From Quillaja saponaria (lineage: Eukaryota; Streptophyta; Magnoliopsida; Fabales; Quillajaceae), in assembly GCA_029379385.1 (NCBI GenBank), contig CM055611.1, positions 7,626,001-7,690,000 of the forward strand: DNA of 64,000 bases. The letters are read 5' to 3'. The notes beneath the pieces were generated by a model, which made no database searches, had not been told where the DNA came from, and was given only the letters and a program-made list of their open reading frames with translations. Positions within the stretch are counted from its first letter, which is position 1. Each line of letters begins with the position of its first letter. Positions 33,545 through 45,116 of this stretch are shown here, piece after piece. The position numbers were made by a program, and so were the translations under genes.

Positions 33545-35250
33545 TTTTGTTTAATTGTTTTCTGCAATTTTAATTGGGAGGCCTTCACAAACAACGTTAA
33601 AGTTAATTTGTAACCTAAGAAAATAATTCATATTACTGCAAAACGAATTAAATAAATTAATTGAGTTTCTTATTCGCCCATATACTTCAACTAGTTGAAA
33701 AAGGAAAAAAAAAAATGAACTTTGTTTCTCATAAACGATTCAACGAAAAAAAAAGAGATGGATTAAGAAAAGATTTGAATTCTTGTCTTTTTGACATGAT
33801 CAAACTATTGCCGAAAAGGAAAAGACGAATCTTACTTCATTTATGCATAGTAGAGTACTAAGAAAATAATAGTTTCAATAAAAGAAGACAACCATTAAGC
33901 ATAAAATTGCAGAAACGTGCATCGAACAATTTAAATAAGCATAAGTTGAGAAATTACATGAAAGCTTTTGCTTTAGAAAAAGAAGGCAAAAGCTTTTGCC
34001 TATGGAGCTGAAGCCATGGTTGAAATAGAAGAAGGGAAATCAAGGATAGAGTAGAAGACAAGTTCGTGATTGAGAAGCAGAGAGAGAATGGTATTGATAG
34101 TTTGATACAGAAAGGAATCCTTTTTATGAATAAATTGATTATGTTAGATAAAAAAAATAAAATAAAAAATCAACATTCTTATGTTATTGTTATAGGAAAT
34201 AGAACAACATCTTTCTATAGGTGCATGGTAAAACATTCGGTGCTACAAATAGAAGACAAAGACAACAATTAAAACAACGTAAATTGCAGATAAAGTAAAA
34301 AATAATATTGTCAAACCAATCACATTTTATTGTGAAAATATTAAGATAATTGTTGTAAATAGTACAACATCCTTTGTCTTCCTTTGAAACCATTCAAAAT
34401 ATCTAAAGTCTGCCTTGACTTCATTTTACTAGCACTCTTGCACGTGCTCTTGCACGTGTTTTAATATTTTTTTCTATTTCTTTTATCGATAGTGTTAAAG
34501 TTTTTACATATATAAAAGTTAGTTTGTTTAGTAAATTCTTTTATATATATATATATATTAGGATCCTTACTCATGATCTCGCAAATGCTCATATAATTTT
34601 ATTTTATTTTAATTATGAGAAATATGTAAAATTCTTTTAGGGTGTAAATATTTCTCTAACTGTGTGTAAATTTATTTTCATGTTTATCCTTCTAAAAACG
34701 TAAAAGTTATTTTCAAGTGTTAGTCTATTGGATTGTGTTAATAAGTTATGCCATGTAAGTTACTCGTAACTCTTTTGAACTTTCACTGTTGTTAGTCTAG
34801 AAGAGAGGAAACAAAACGAAAGAGAAAATATACAAAATGGTGAAGGAATAAAAATAATAAATAAAAAACTGTTATTGATGGGTAAAGAAAATTCGGTGGA
34901 AAATAATTGTTCAATTAATTGTTACAAATTAGGTGAACAATATTCAATAACTCAAGTTCTTGAGATTATTTAAATTTATCAATTGTTGCAACTTTGGTGA
35001 AGAATATTCAATTGTCTGTCAATGTTCATTTGGCCTTTACTCTTCTAGAAGCGTACAAAATAGGCTGAAGAATATTCAATAACTCAAAGATGTATTTTAT
35101 TTTATTTTATTATATCAATAGATTTAAAGTTCTATCCGGTATTTATCAGGGTGTAAAGTCTTTTGCTTGTACTCTTCTAAAAGCATATAAAAAAAACAAT
35201 TTAGTATATTTCACTATTTACATGGTAAAAATGATAATATAATTTCAAAA
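32521..35250. other. Intergenic, AT-rich; no gene supported
   Basis: Contains a duplicated 'acagaaccaaatacagagc...cataacctaactaa' block (32,590-32,700 and 32,798-32,870), a TTTA/ATTT tetranucleotide run (33,517-33,547) and a pair of 12-mers ctcttgcacgtg (34,435-34,458) with G-box-like cores. Three versions of 'gtgaagaatattcaat' lie at 34,934, 34,997 and 35,061. Reading frames here are under 70 codons, low in complexity and match nothing I know. Confidence 0.5.
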
Positions 35251-35255
35251 TAATG

Positions 35256-35387
35256 GTGATATGTACACTACTCAAAATTATTATGTGTACAAAATAGGCT
35301 TTGTTATAGTAAAAAACAAAATTATTAAGTGCACAAAATTCAGCCCATTTAGTGCACCTAATAATTTTGGGATAGTATACATATCAC
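35256..35387. mobile_element. MITE-like palindromic element, 132 bp
   Basis: The left arm gtgatatgtacactactcaa (35,256 on) and the reverse complement of the right end (gtgatatgtatactatccca) match, and continue with aaattatta and gtgtac/gtgcac. The arms are about 35 bases with a spacer of about 60. Stem-loop geometry and size fit a miniature inverted-repeat element. A related half copy appears at about 44,760-44,805 (atatgtatatatactcaaaa...ttaggtgtac). No clear target duplication. Confidence 0.55.
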
Positions 35388-35504
35388 TATCCCAATATAT
35401 ATATATTTTTTCCAATATATATTTTCTCAATGCTCCAAAAATATAAAATATAAAATCCAAGTCTGTTTGATTTTCAACAAAAGCAAACCGACTACGTCAA
35501 AACA

Positions 35505-36406
35505 CGTTTTCAAAAAGTCTTGGCTCCAGCGGTCCAGTCGTTCTGAGCTTGGAAAAAAATGGCCTTTCATATTATGAACCCAATAAATCTATTTTCTTCT
35601 CTCTTCCTCTTATATTCACCAAAACAAAGCTTTTGTACTCACGCAGGTTAAATATAAGTTTCTGATTTTGGCTTTGAATATTCAAACTCTGGTTTTTCTT
35701 TTCTCACCGCGTAGGACGATGTTTACGTGATTCTATGCTTATATTGATCAACGCAGCCTGTCTTTCCTGGTTTGTTGTATACGTTATGCTTACATTCATA
35801 TAATGAACTTTCTGGATTTTGATTTCTATCAAAAGTTTGCTGCTTTTTTCTTTCCATTTATCAGAACATAAAATAGCTGGTATGGGTTTCTGCTTTTGTT
35901 TTATTATGAATTTCTTTAGGATGTTCTTTTGAGCTTTATGGTGTGGACTGAGTTGGCAATCTGAGTGAAGTTTTCACATACTTTTAGCCTTTTTTTGGCT
36001 TTCATCATTTCCATTTTTATAGTAAGGCCTTGGAATTCTTGTATTAATTGATTTCATTGTTCATCTATTATGTATAGAATAAAATTGAGTTCTGTTTGGA
36101 ATCACATGCATGAAAAGAGGTGTGTTGTCCACCAGTTAGCCTTTTAATTATATGAAATAGGTGAAAATGTTATTAGAAAAAATTAGTCTGCGAAACATGT
36201 TGATATTATGTTTTTTTTTTTTTATTTTTTTTTTAATCATAAATAATTAGAAAGAAGATCTTGAAATTTGTAGAATGCAAAAAATTTTGTGCAGAGCATG
36301 TTAAAATCTCTTATGCTGGCAAAAGAGGAATGGGTAGAATGATCAGCCTGATCCCTATTGCTTCTGGTTTCATTTTAGGTTGTGGAGTTGTGGTTGGATT
36401 TGAACG
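35505..36406 (+). promoter_or_regulatory. Duplicated 5' region of the receptor-kinase paralogue
   Basis: Matches in order the region upstream of the minus-strand receptor kinase. aaagtcttggctccagcggtccagtcgt corresponds to 43,150-43,210, aggacgatgttt to 42,955, atgcttatattgat to 42,805 and gaagttttcacat to 42,545. About 390 bases (35,985-36,375) have no counterpart in the other copy. A possible 5'-UTR intron would run from 'cgcag|gttaaatataag' (35,648) to 'tttcattttag|gttgtgg' (36,379). So the duplication included the leader and probably the promoter. Confidence 0.55.
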
Positions 36407-37015
36407 ATGAAGATGATTTTGTTTAGCCGAGTTCTCACTCTTCTTTTCGGTTCCCATATCTTGTTGCTGCTAATATGTGGTATGAGCAATGGTACTGATA
36501 CTGATATCTATTGCTTGAGAAGTATAAAGGATTCCCTTGAAGACCCTTACAATTACTTGAACTCTTGGGATTTCAACAATAAAACTGAAGGCCTTATCTG
36601 TAGATTTGTTGGGGTTGAATGTTGGCACCCTAATGAGAACAGAGTGTTAAATCTCAGACTTTCCAAAATGGGACTCAAGGGTCAGTTTCCTAGTGGTATT
36701 GAGAATTGCACAAGTTTAACAGGATTAGATCTTTCAAGCAATCAACTGTCTGGAAGCATTCCGACCAATATCTCGAAACTTCTCAAGTTTGTGACAAGTC
36801 TTGACCTTTCTTCCAACAGATTGTCAGGGGAGATACCTGTGAGTTTAGCAAATTGTTCCTATCTAAACTCACTTAAACTTGATCATAATTTGTTGACAGG
36901 TCAGATTCCTTTACAACTTGGCCTGCTGTCACGGATTTCTACGTTTAGTGTGGCCAACAACAACTTGTCAGGGCCAGTTCCAACCTTTCAAAAATGCTCA
37001 AATTTCAGCAGATAG
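36407..37015 (+). CDS. LRR-only BIR1-type receptor ectodomain, 202 residues (truncated paralogue)
   Basis: An open frame that starts at the ATG matching the full-length gene. Residues 1-29 form a hydrophobic signal peptide (LLFGSHILLLLICGMSNG). Residues 32-85 are the LRR N-terminal cap with paired Cys (DIYCLRSIKDSLEDP, VGVECW). Residues 85-195 hold about four to five LRRs (LTGLDLSSNQLSGSIP, SLDLSSNRLSGEIP, NSLKLDHNLLTGQIP). The last seven residues (KCSNFSR) result from a one-base insertion relative to the full-length copy. Homology continues out of frame to about 37,075, then stops: no membrane segment or kinase follows. About five in six residues of the LRR part equal the full-length gene by eye. 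It could yield a secreted LRR protein or be a pseudogene; the sequence cannot decide. Confidence 0.65.
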   Translation: MKMILFSRVLTLLFGSHILLLLICGMSNGTDTDIYCLRSIKDSLEDPYNYLNSWDFNNKTEGLICRFVGVECWHPNENRVLNLRLSKMGLKGQFPSGIENCTSLTGLDLSSNQLSGSIPTNISKLLKFVTSLDLSSNRLSGEIPVSLANCSYLNSLKLDHNLLTGQIPLQLGLLSRISTFSVANNNLSGPVPTFQKCSNFSR

Positions 37016-37080
37016 CTATGCAAATAATAGCAGGGCTATGTGGGGGTCCTTTGAAGCCTTGCCGGAATTGACCACACAAA
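37016..37080 (+). pseudogene. Out-of-frame tail of the truncated LRR paralogue
   Basis: 'tatgcaaataata..agggctatgtgggggtcct' matches the full-length copy's segment coding for SYANNPGLCGTLLGPC, but it follows a stop and is in a different frame. Recognisable homology ends near 37,075, so the membrane and kinase exons were lost, by a partial duplication or a later deletion. Confidence 0.65.
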
Positions 37081-40000
37081 AACAGAGATGGTGACACAAG
37101 CACCGTAAATGTTAAGAAAACCACCTCCGCGGAATAACTTAAGGAGCACGGAACTAGATAGAGATTGAGAGAACACTACAGCTGGGCTCTCAATAAACTA
37201 AAAAGTCTTACTTGGTTCTCTCTTATGAATGAATATATATTTATATATATTTTTCACTTGGAACTGTGATTTTTTTAAAATAATTTGAGTTACGCAAGCC
37301 AACTATAAACTCTTATCATGTTCATGTATTATGCTTTTTCTTTTTTGTTGTTGAAAATTATACAAAATCTCCATTCAATCTTAAAAACAAAAATTCTTGA
37401 AAAATATAAGTAGAATAGAACGGAAAGAAAAATCAACACATGATATAATGTGGTTTGACACCCTCTATCTATATTCACATATACTCAACCTTAAGCTAGT
37501 TGGAGTTCTCTATCTATATTCACATATACTCAACCTTAAGCTAGTTGGAGTTGGCTGCTTGAATCCTTTTCCTCCATTTATATTGATCAAATGCATAATT
37601 TTCGCCTAGAGTCATCATATACTTTTCAAATATTATTCTCATATAATTTTTGGTCTCCAGCTATCTTGCTTAACCCTTTCTACCTACATCAAGTCAACTT
37701 TATTAACTACGACATCTATTAGCCTACGTTAGATATATGCAAACCACCATAAGTAATTCTCTCCCATTTCCTTTTCAGTTGATGCAACCTCTACTTAGAA
37801 ATAATGCAAGCTAAATTTTATAACATACTATTAGATGCAACTTATGCTAGCTCTGAGGTTTGACATGAATTTTCACACTTCTTCAAGACAATATAGGTAG
37901 GCTCCCTGTCAGTAGTCAATAAGGGAAGTAGTTTAAGTTAATTCTTCCAAGGTTAAACCACAAGAATACTTACCTGAAAATAATTATAACTTTGTTACAG
38001 TGTTAGTAGAAATCAAGAATGCTAATTATTTTAATTTCAGGGTAGCATCATTTCGAAGACACAAGCATAGCACCTATCATCATCACCATCAATCTCTAAT
38101 CTCTATTCACCCCTCTACTTGTGTGACTGCAAATGTATATGTATGTGTATGTATGTGTATGCATCACAAGCAAATATATATATATATATATATATGAGAA
38201 CAAAAATATATCGATATATATACGAACAAAAATATACCAATAAACATGTGATGCATACACATACATATGTATTAATTGATACACCAACTCCTAGATGAGT
38301 ATAGAGGCTGAGGCAAGAATACTTCCACCAAGGATTAAAATGATCGTTTCTTGATAAGTATATCGGTCAGTCTAAAAATGGAAATGTATCGGTTACATAT
38401 TGAAAACATTATGGAAATTGTGTACAATCCTATAAATATATAGATATATGTAAAATATTTTGTAATACTTATTTATGAGTAAAAATATTATGTAATACTT
38501 ATTTATGAGTGATTTATAATATATATAATGATTAATTGTGCATGTTTGAAGGTTTGATTTGTCTTTTCACATAATTTATATTTTCTTTTTGCATGTTTAA
38601 TCTCAATCATTTATTAAATTATACATAATACAAACAATACATTTTAACTAAATTAAATGATAAAATTTAGAAATAATATTTACACTTAATTATATTTATT
38701 TTCTTGTCAATTGATTAGCTTCCATATAATAAATTTTATAACTTATAGTTTTTATACTTAGAAAATCTAATTGTATAATTTATAAATATAATTTAGGTTA
38801 TATAACTTAATTGATCATAAGTTATAATTTTTAAATTGAAAAAAATATGAACTCTTAGTAAATACTAAAAACAAACATTTAGAAAGAAAAATAATTAAAA
38901 TAAAATTATTTCTCTTATGAATTAAAAATTACATGTTACTAAATATTTTTTTGTTAATTATTGATATTAATCTTTATTATTATTATTATTATTATTTTCT
39001 ATTGACATTAAGAAAATCTTACAATAAATATATAAAAAATTTAAAATTTGTAAGATACAATATCCAGAAATATCGAAAGTAACTAATCGTTAATTGATCG
39101 TATCATTGAATACAATCGACTACCAATAAATATCAATGGATACGTTTTAATATCAATAGTAAAAAATAATTTAATATCCACAACACAAAATACAGATATG
39201 TTTCGCCCGTATCCCAGAAAAAGATAAAATATTTAGTTCCTTTATTTCCACAACCCTCAAATATCCACATCATAACCATATCAAATATACTGTTAATTGT
39301 TGGTTAAGGGGTCATTATCCATAAATAATATTTAATTGATTATAGAAATAATATTTTCTTCATGGTCAAAATACTATAATTTTTCTAATTCTTTTATGCT
39401 GTAAACTTTTGAATTATCCCCACATGCTCTTCCTCCTTCAGACAAAAAAAGAAAATTCCAATTTTATCTCCCTTACATGATCTAGAACATAGCATTTGGA
39501 TTAGGCGGTGATAATGGGCTATTGGAGAGGTTTTATTCTCTCTGTAATCCAATATCCAAATACAAGAAGTCATTTGAATCCAAATAAAAATGCCTTTGAA
39601 AGTTATTAGTCATTAATTGAAAAATTGAAGTTTAAGTGAGTATTAGTGTCAAGAGTACTTTGGTACATCCCTGTTTTTTATGGAACAAGCCTTGTTATAA
39701 TCAGGACTTTTCACGTGGTCTTCAGTTTATAAGGCCTATCTTTTCCTAAATCTAATGGTTTTAAGAATCATATTCCAATTAGGAATAGTGAGTCTTTCAT
39801 TTGCCTCTACATATCTATAGATTTTCGTTCTTCAGAGCTTGAGTTATTCAGTACCATCTAGAATGCCAAACCGCTGCTACCCTAAATTTCCAGCAATGTA
39901 ATCTGGATTCCAATCAACTAAGTCTAAACCTCCATCTCTCTCATCATAACTTCATCTCCAAACCCTGAAGACAACCTTCTCAAATCAAATCTATAGAAAC

Positions 40001-40509
40001 CATAATTTTGGAACCCTAAGCCCACCATAAAACATTCACACTTCATGGAAGTTGTCCTATCTTCCTGGATAGAACATATTATAAGAAGGAGAAATTAGTG
40101 ATAGCAATGAAATGACAAAAATAAAAGAATTATTAGTTCAGAAAATGAAATAGTTAACAAACGCAAGTCTGGACACAATCACTGCAGAATAGAGAATCCA
40201 GGCGATGCACACACATAAATACTAGGCCACTCAGGAATAACACACTACTACGCCAAATTTTCAAAAAAAGTGACATTATAGCTCTGACACAACATATCAA
40301 AAGAGAAAAAGAATGTTAAAAGTAAAAGAAAATATATGTTCAACAGAACTGAATTATGTAATACTACAGATTTTATACATGATCTCATAATACTGATAGG
40401 ACAATATCACATCGAAAATATGTGTAACACAACACGCAACAAGAGATAAGTGCATATCGAAATTGATGACATACACTACTATAATTTATACCTCTTACAT
40501 AACTATCAA
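37081..40509. other. Spacer between the inverted receptor-kinase copies
   Basis: About 3.4 kb, AT-rich, no supportable gene. It holds a 45-bp tandem duplication (37,463-37,552), CT/AT microsatellites at 38,130-38,200, a 30-bp near-exact duplication (38,451-38,510), a TTA trinucleotide run (38,975-38,996) and sequences with repeated 'tatcg' motifs (38,340-39,200) that look like a decayed, unidentified repeat. The receptor kinase's 3' UTR would lie just below 40,510 on the minus strand. Confidence 0.5.
37463..37552 (+). repeat. 45-bp perfect tandem duplication
   Basis: The unit beginning ctctatctatattcacatat and ending agctagttggagtt occurs twice in a row without a mismatch (37,463-37,507 and 37,508-37,552), so it is recent. 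Confidence 0.9.
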
Positions 40510-42511
40510 TTATTTCACTTCTCGGGCTACAATAAGTTCCTCCATGTTATCAGCATTTCCGGAATCTGAGGGGATCAATATCTCATCTTCAGCTGTGAAA
40601 TTGTATCTACCTCCAATAGCTCTTAGAAGCTGGTAAACTTCAAACATAGTAGGCCTCTCCTTTGGTGTTGGTAATACACAGGTGCAAGCAACCTTAAGAA
40701 ATTGGAAAAGCTCACCATCAACACCCTTCCCAAGCAAAGATTTATCGATGGTGTCATGGAGTTTTGAGTTACTTGAGATCTGAGTGATCCATTCAACCAA
40801 ATTTCCTTTGAAATCTTCTGGAGCTTTCGCCACATGGGTGGGTCTCTCACCTGTCACCAACTCAAGAAGTACAGTCCCGAAGCTGTAAACATCACCCTTT
40901 GGAGTAGCCACAAGAGTTCTTGTATACTCAGGGGCAACATAACCTAAATCCCCAAACTCCCCATTCACAAAAGTACTTAAATGTGTATCGATTGGGTTCA
41001 TTAGCCTAGCAAGGCCGAAATCAGAGATTTTGGGCTCAAAGTCTGCATCCAATAAAATGCAGTTAGAGCTTATGTTTCGGTGGATAATACGGGGATTGCA
41101 GCTATGATGTAGCCATGCTAATCCTTTGGCAGCCCCTATTGCAATTTTGAGCCTTAAAGGCCACTCCATAGCATTGCCACCATCATCAGAAGAATGTAGC
41201 TGATCATGGAGGCTACCATTCGGCATATTTTTATAGATCAAAAGCCTCTCCTTCTTAGCCACGCAAAAGCCTAACAGGGGAACCAAATTACGATGTTTGA
41301 CACTCCCCAGAGTATCCATCTCAGACAGAAATTCTTTCTCAGAGTGTTGAGATTCCTGCAACCTCTTAACCATAAGGGATGTGCCATCATCAAGCACAGC
41401 CTTGTAAATGGCTCCCGTTCTTCCTAATCCAATGATACCGTCTTTGCTGAAGTTGTTAGTAGCCTTCATGAGATCACTCAATTTCATTTTCAAAACTGAC
41501 TTCTCAAACATAGAAACCTGAAGTTTAATCAAATACCAATTAATTATAATATCATCACAAGGGCTAGATTAAAAGCACTTGAAATCAAAAAGAAAGAAAA
41601 CAATGAAATATTGGATCCCTGGTGTTATTAATATAATTAAGAGTGATTAATTAAAATGACTTGCCTTGATTCCTTTAGTTCCTTTTAAACTCCTAGCCCA
41701 TTTGTTTCCTTCAGGGTCCTCTTCCTTCTTTCTCACAGACACACGACGCAAATAGAAGAACATACCAATACCCAAAGCTAGAGCCACAACTGTCACTCCA
41801 GCAACAGCTGCTCCTGCTATAACTGCAGTGTTACGCTTCGAAGTTCTCGTGCAAGGCCCCAAGAGAGTCCCACAGAGTCCTGGATTATTTGCATAGCTAT
41901 CTGCTGTTATTTGAGGATTTTTAAAGGTTGGCACTGGCCCTGACAGGAGATTGTTGGCCACACTAAAAGTATTAATCCGTGGCAGCACGCCAAATTGTAG
42001 AGGAATCTGACCAGTCAATCCATTGTGATCAAGTTTAAGGGAATTTAGATAGCTACAATTTGCTAGACTCACAGGGATCTCTCCTGACAATAGGTTCGAA
42101 GAAAGGTCAAGAGTTGTCACAAACGTGATAAGTTTTGAGATATTGCTAGGAATGCTTCCAGAGAGTTCGTTGCTTGAAAGATCCAATCCTGTTAAACTTG
42201 AGCAATACTCAACACCAATAGGAAACCGGCCCTTGAGTCCCAATATTGGAAAGTTTGAGATTTAAAACCCTGTTCTCATCAGGGTGCCAACAATCAACCC
42301 CAGTAAATGTACAGATAGAGCCTTCAGTTTTGTTGTTGAAATTCCAGGAATAATCCAAATAATTATTAGGGTCTTCAAGTGAATCCTTTATTCTTCTCAA
42401 GCAATAGATATCAGTATCAGTACCGTTGCTCAAACCACAAATTAGCAGCAACCAGATATGAGTGTAGAAAGAAAGGAGAGTGAGAACTCGCCTAAACAAA
42501 ATCATCTCCAT
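40510..42511 (-). pseudogene. BIR1: BIR1-type LRR receptor-like kinase, full length but frameshifted in exon 1
   Basis: Exon 1 runs 42,511-41,665 and exon 2 41,517-40,510; the predicted protein is 617 residues if one extra base is discounted (Arabidopsis BIR1 is close to 620). Domains: signal peptide (about 1-30), Cys-paired LRR cap, about five LRRs, PGLCGTLLGPC cap, membrane helix (TAVIAGAAVAGVTVVALALG, about 235-260), kinase from about 305. In the kinase: Gly loop GLGRTG, Lys near 333 (MVKRL), HRN in place of HRD near 430, DFG near 448. BIR1 is a plasma-membrane partner of BAK1 that restrains immunity. A single extra base at about 42,242-42,247 (aatattggg where the paralogue supports aatatggg) shifts the frame after residue 89 and gives an early stop, so the sequence as given encodes about 100 residues. 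Start is the ATG shared with the paralogue; the upstream frame has only a TTG. Confidence 0.8.
41518..41664 (-). other. GC-AG intron of the receptor kinase (147 bp, phase 0)
   Basis: On the minus strand the exon reads atcaag and the intron starts gcaagtcatt. It ends ttaaacttcag before gtttctatg. A GT donor at that position is absent, while aag|gcaagt is the strong consensus of the rare GC-AG class. Splicing there gives GTKGIK-VSMFEKS, the sequence expected between membrane and kinase in BIR1 proteins, and keeps the frame; unspliced reading hits a stop after SHFN. Confidence 0.75.
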
Positions 42512-43260
42512 AGAGACCCAACCACAACCCAAAGAAGAAGAATGTGAAAACTTCTCTCAGATTACCAAATTCAATTCACATCAGCGTACAGCAAACAAAA
42601 CCAAAACCCAGAATACCATAACTTCAAAAGACAACACAAAGTAGAAACCCAATTCAGCAATTCATGAGAACTTCAAGAGACCAGCTGATAAATTGAAACA
42701 GAAGAAGCAGCATATTTGTTAGAAACCAAAATTCAGACAATACTTTAATTGACAGAAACAAAGGTATCTAAAAGACCACAAGAGTTGGCTTGTGATATTA
42801 ATCAATATAAGCATAAATTCACAAAACCCAGATGAAAATATTGATTGTGGAGAAGTATTCAGACCCACCTAATTTGTCAGCAAAACCAAATTTAGGAGGC
42901 CACAAAACCAAATTAAGGAGACCACAGAAGCCTACTGACTTCTTGAGAGAACGAGGAAACATCGTCCGGCCCGTAGAGAAAAAAAAAAAAAAAGAAGCAA
43001 AATTCAAGACTACAGAAAAAGCAAAACCCACTTAAAGGTTTAAAAGTGTAGGGGAAAAAGCTACCTTTTCAAAGAAATTTTAGTGAAATTGAAATTGATT
43101 GGGAGGGAGAGAGAAAGAAAAGAGACTCGACGGGTCAAACACGACAGGCCAAATTTTCAAAGTTCAGAGACAGAGACGACTAGACTGCTGGGGCCAAAGA
43201 CTTTTCTGAGTGCTTGACTTGATGCGAGTCTAGCTAAAATTTAAATACCCGTATCGAATG
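42512..43260 (-). promoter_or_regulatory. 5' UTR and promoter candidate of the receptor kinase
   Basis: Homologous to 35,505-36,400 upstream of the truncated copy. On the minus strand a TATA-like 'gggtatttaaatttt' lies near 43,245, about 730 bases before the ATG. An A/T-rich block and a run of 15 A (plus strand, 42,980) follow. The acceptor-like 'tttcattttag' seen before the other copy's ATG is missing here; this copy has cattcttcttctttgggttgtgg instead, so leader splicing may differ. Confidence 0.4.
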
Positions 43261-45116
43261 GGGCCGAAGAAGAAAAACAAAATAAATGGCAACTGTTACT
43301 TAGTTGCTTTTTTTGTCTTTCTAATTGACCACTCAATTTACGCGTAATTACAGAATTTTATGAATATATATATATATATATTTAAATTTTATAAATATTT
43401 TAGACTCAAAAAATATTTAATTTTTTAAGTCAATTATATTTCAGACCATGAATTATTATTGCAATAGCATTTATTAACTATCAAATTACTCAAGTAATAC
43501 TTGTATTTGAATTATAATTAATAAATAATTCAAAAAAAATTAAATTATCCTTATAATAAGTTTTATATATATATATATATATATATTTAACTTTTGATCT
43601 CTTTTTTTTTTCTTTTTTTTTTTAGCAAATGAACTCTCCTATTTATATGATTGTAACATATTTTTAATAATTGTAATAGGAAGAAAAAAAACTTTGGTGA
43701 AAATATTATTATTAAAACATAAATTATAAAGATAACTTATATGATTTCTATAACTGTGAAAAATAGTATTAGTAAATGTATTGATAATTTCAATATTATG
43801 ATAAGAAAATGAAGATCATAAGGGATTCAATTATTATATATATATATATATATGTTAAAATTGAATTAATATAAAAAGTTTAATTTCAAAAGAAGAGAAG
43901 GAAAAAGATATAGAAATTAAGGAGACAAAAAACCTTATAATAAAGGTAATTTAGTGTTTTTGAGTTAAGTTGTTAGATTTAATGATTAATTTCGATAATT
44001 GAGAGTTATTCGCTACTTATGATTTAAATAAGAGAGTTATGTGTCTAATTTGATAGTGTATGAGGACTATTGTAAAATAAATGATAGTTCATGTGATAAA
44101 TAGCAATTGAATCTAATTTTTTTATCCATTATAATTAAGTGATAATTATTGAGTGATTATATTCTAAATCATATTTATTAAATATGTAGACTCATTTAGT
44201 CTTTATTTTAGCCAAAAAAAAGAAAAAAAAAGACTTATGTAGTCTTGTAGAAGTCTTAGGCTTGAGCTTTCTATATGAGCTTTCCAAATGCTCCTTTTGT
44301 TTGTTTACGTGTTCGTTAAAGAATAGGGCACAAGAAATGCACAATAATACTCTCAAAAAATTATGACGCCTAATAAATGATCAAATGAATTAATTGATAA
44401 AATTATCCAGAGACATATAATTAATCCAAACAAAAAGATGAGTTTTGATCGAATAATCAAAACGACACAAAAAGACGGATTTTTACTACTAAGAAATAAC
44501 AAAAGTACAAATCATTATAGTTTCCTCCTCAACCTCACAACCACAAAGAGTACTGCCATTTGCATTCTCTGTATAAGCATGTTGCTGCAAAAATATAATA
44601 AAATATTTTAGAGGTCAATTGCTCGTAAGTGCAATGTGGAATTTAAATTAGAATATTTGAAATCAACTGTGCATAGTGTTTGTTCAATGTAAAAGAAAGT
44701 GTCTGGAATAAAATAAAAAATCAGTTATTTAAAATAAACTTTTTTTATTTTAAATGCAATATGTATATATACTCAAAATATGTTAGGTGTACGAAAGTTA
44801 GGTCTAAGGAAAATTGAAAAGAGAAAGGTTTTTTACTTTATTTTATTTTTTGTTCACTTTCTCTCTCCTTCTATCTCTCTTCCTCCTACAAAAATAGTGC
44901 AATCCCAACTCTTTCTATCTTTTCAATTCCTAGTACACCAAAATTATGATCATTTTAATCAATGGGTTCACTAAATGCAAAGTGATAGAAATGACCAGAG
45001 AGAAGAAGATTGAGGATGAGAATGATATGGGAATGGTTTTGGGTTTGTTTGTGGGTAAGATGAGTTTTAGGGAGATGTACGTGGTGCTCAAAGAGAAGAA
45101 GGGCTAGAGTGTTATG
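43261..45116. other. Intergenic AT-rich sequence with TA microsatellites
   Basis: TA runs at 43,361-43,381, 43,565-43,587 and 43,836-43,853, poly-T near 43,603-43,623. At 44,760-44,805 there is a half copy of the MITE-like element of 35,256. Near 44,990-45,110 a short frame reads MTREKKIEDENDMGMVLGLFVGKMSFREMYVVLKEKKG, cut by a stop and then by the hAT insertion; I do not recognise it. Confidence 0.5.

Noticed and set aside
38096..38287. Tyr/Ile-rich minus-strand frame
   Set aside because: Translation of a TA/CA microsatellite.
40623..40850. 75-codon minus-strand frame
   Set aside because: A second-frame shadow of the receptor kinase exon 2.
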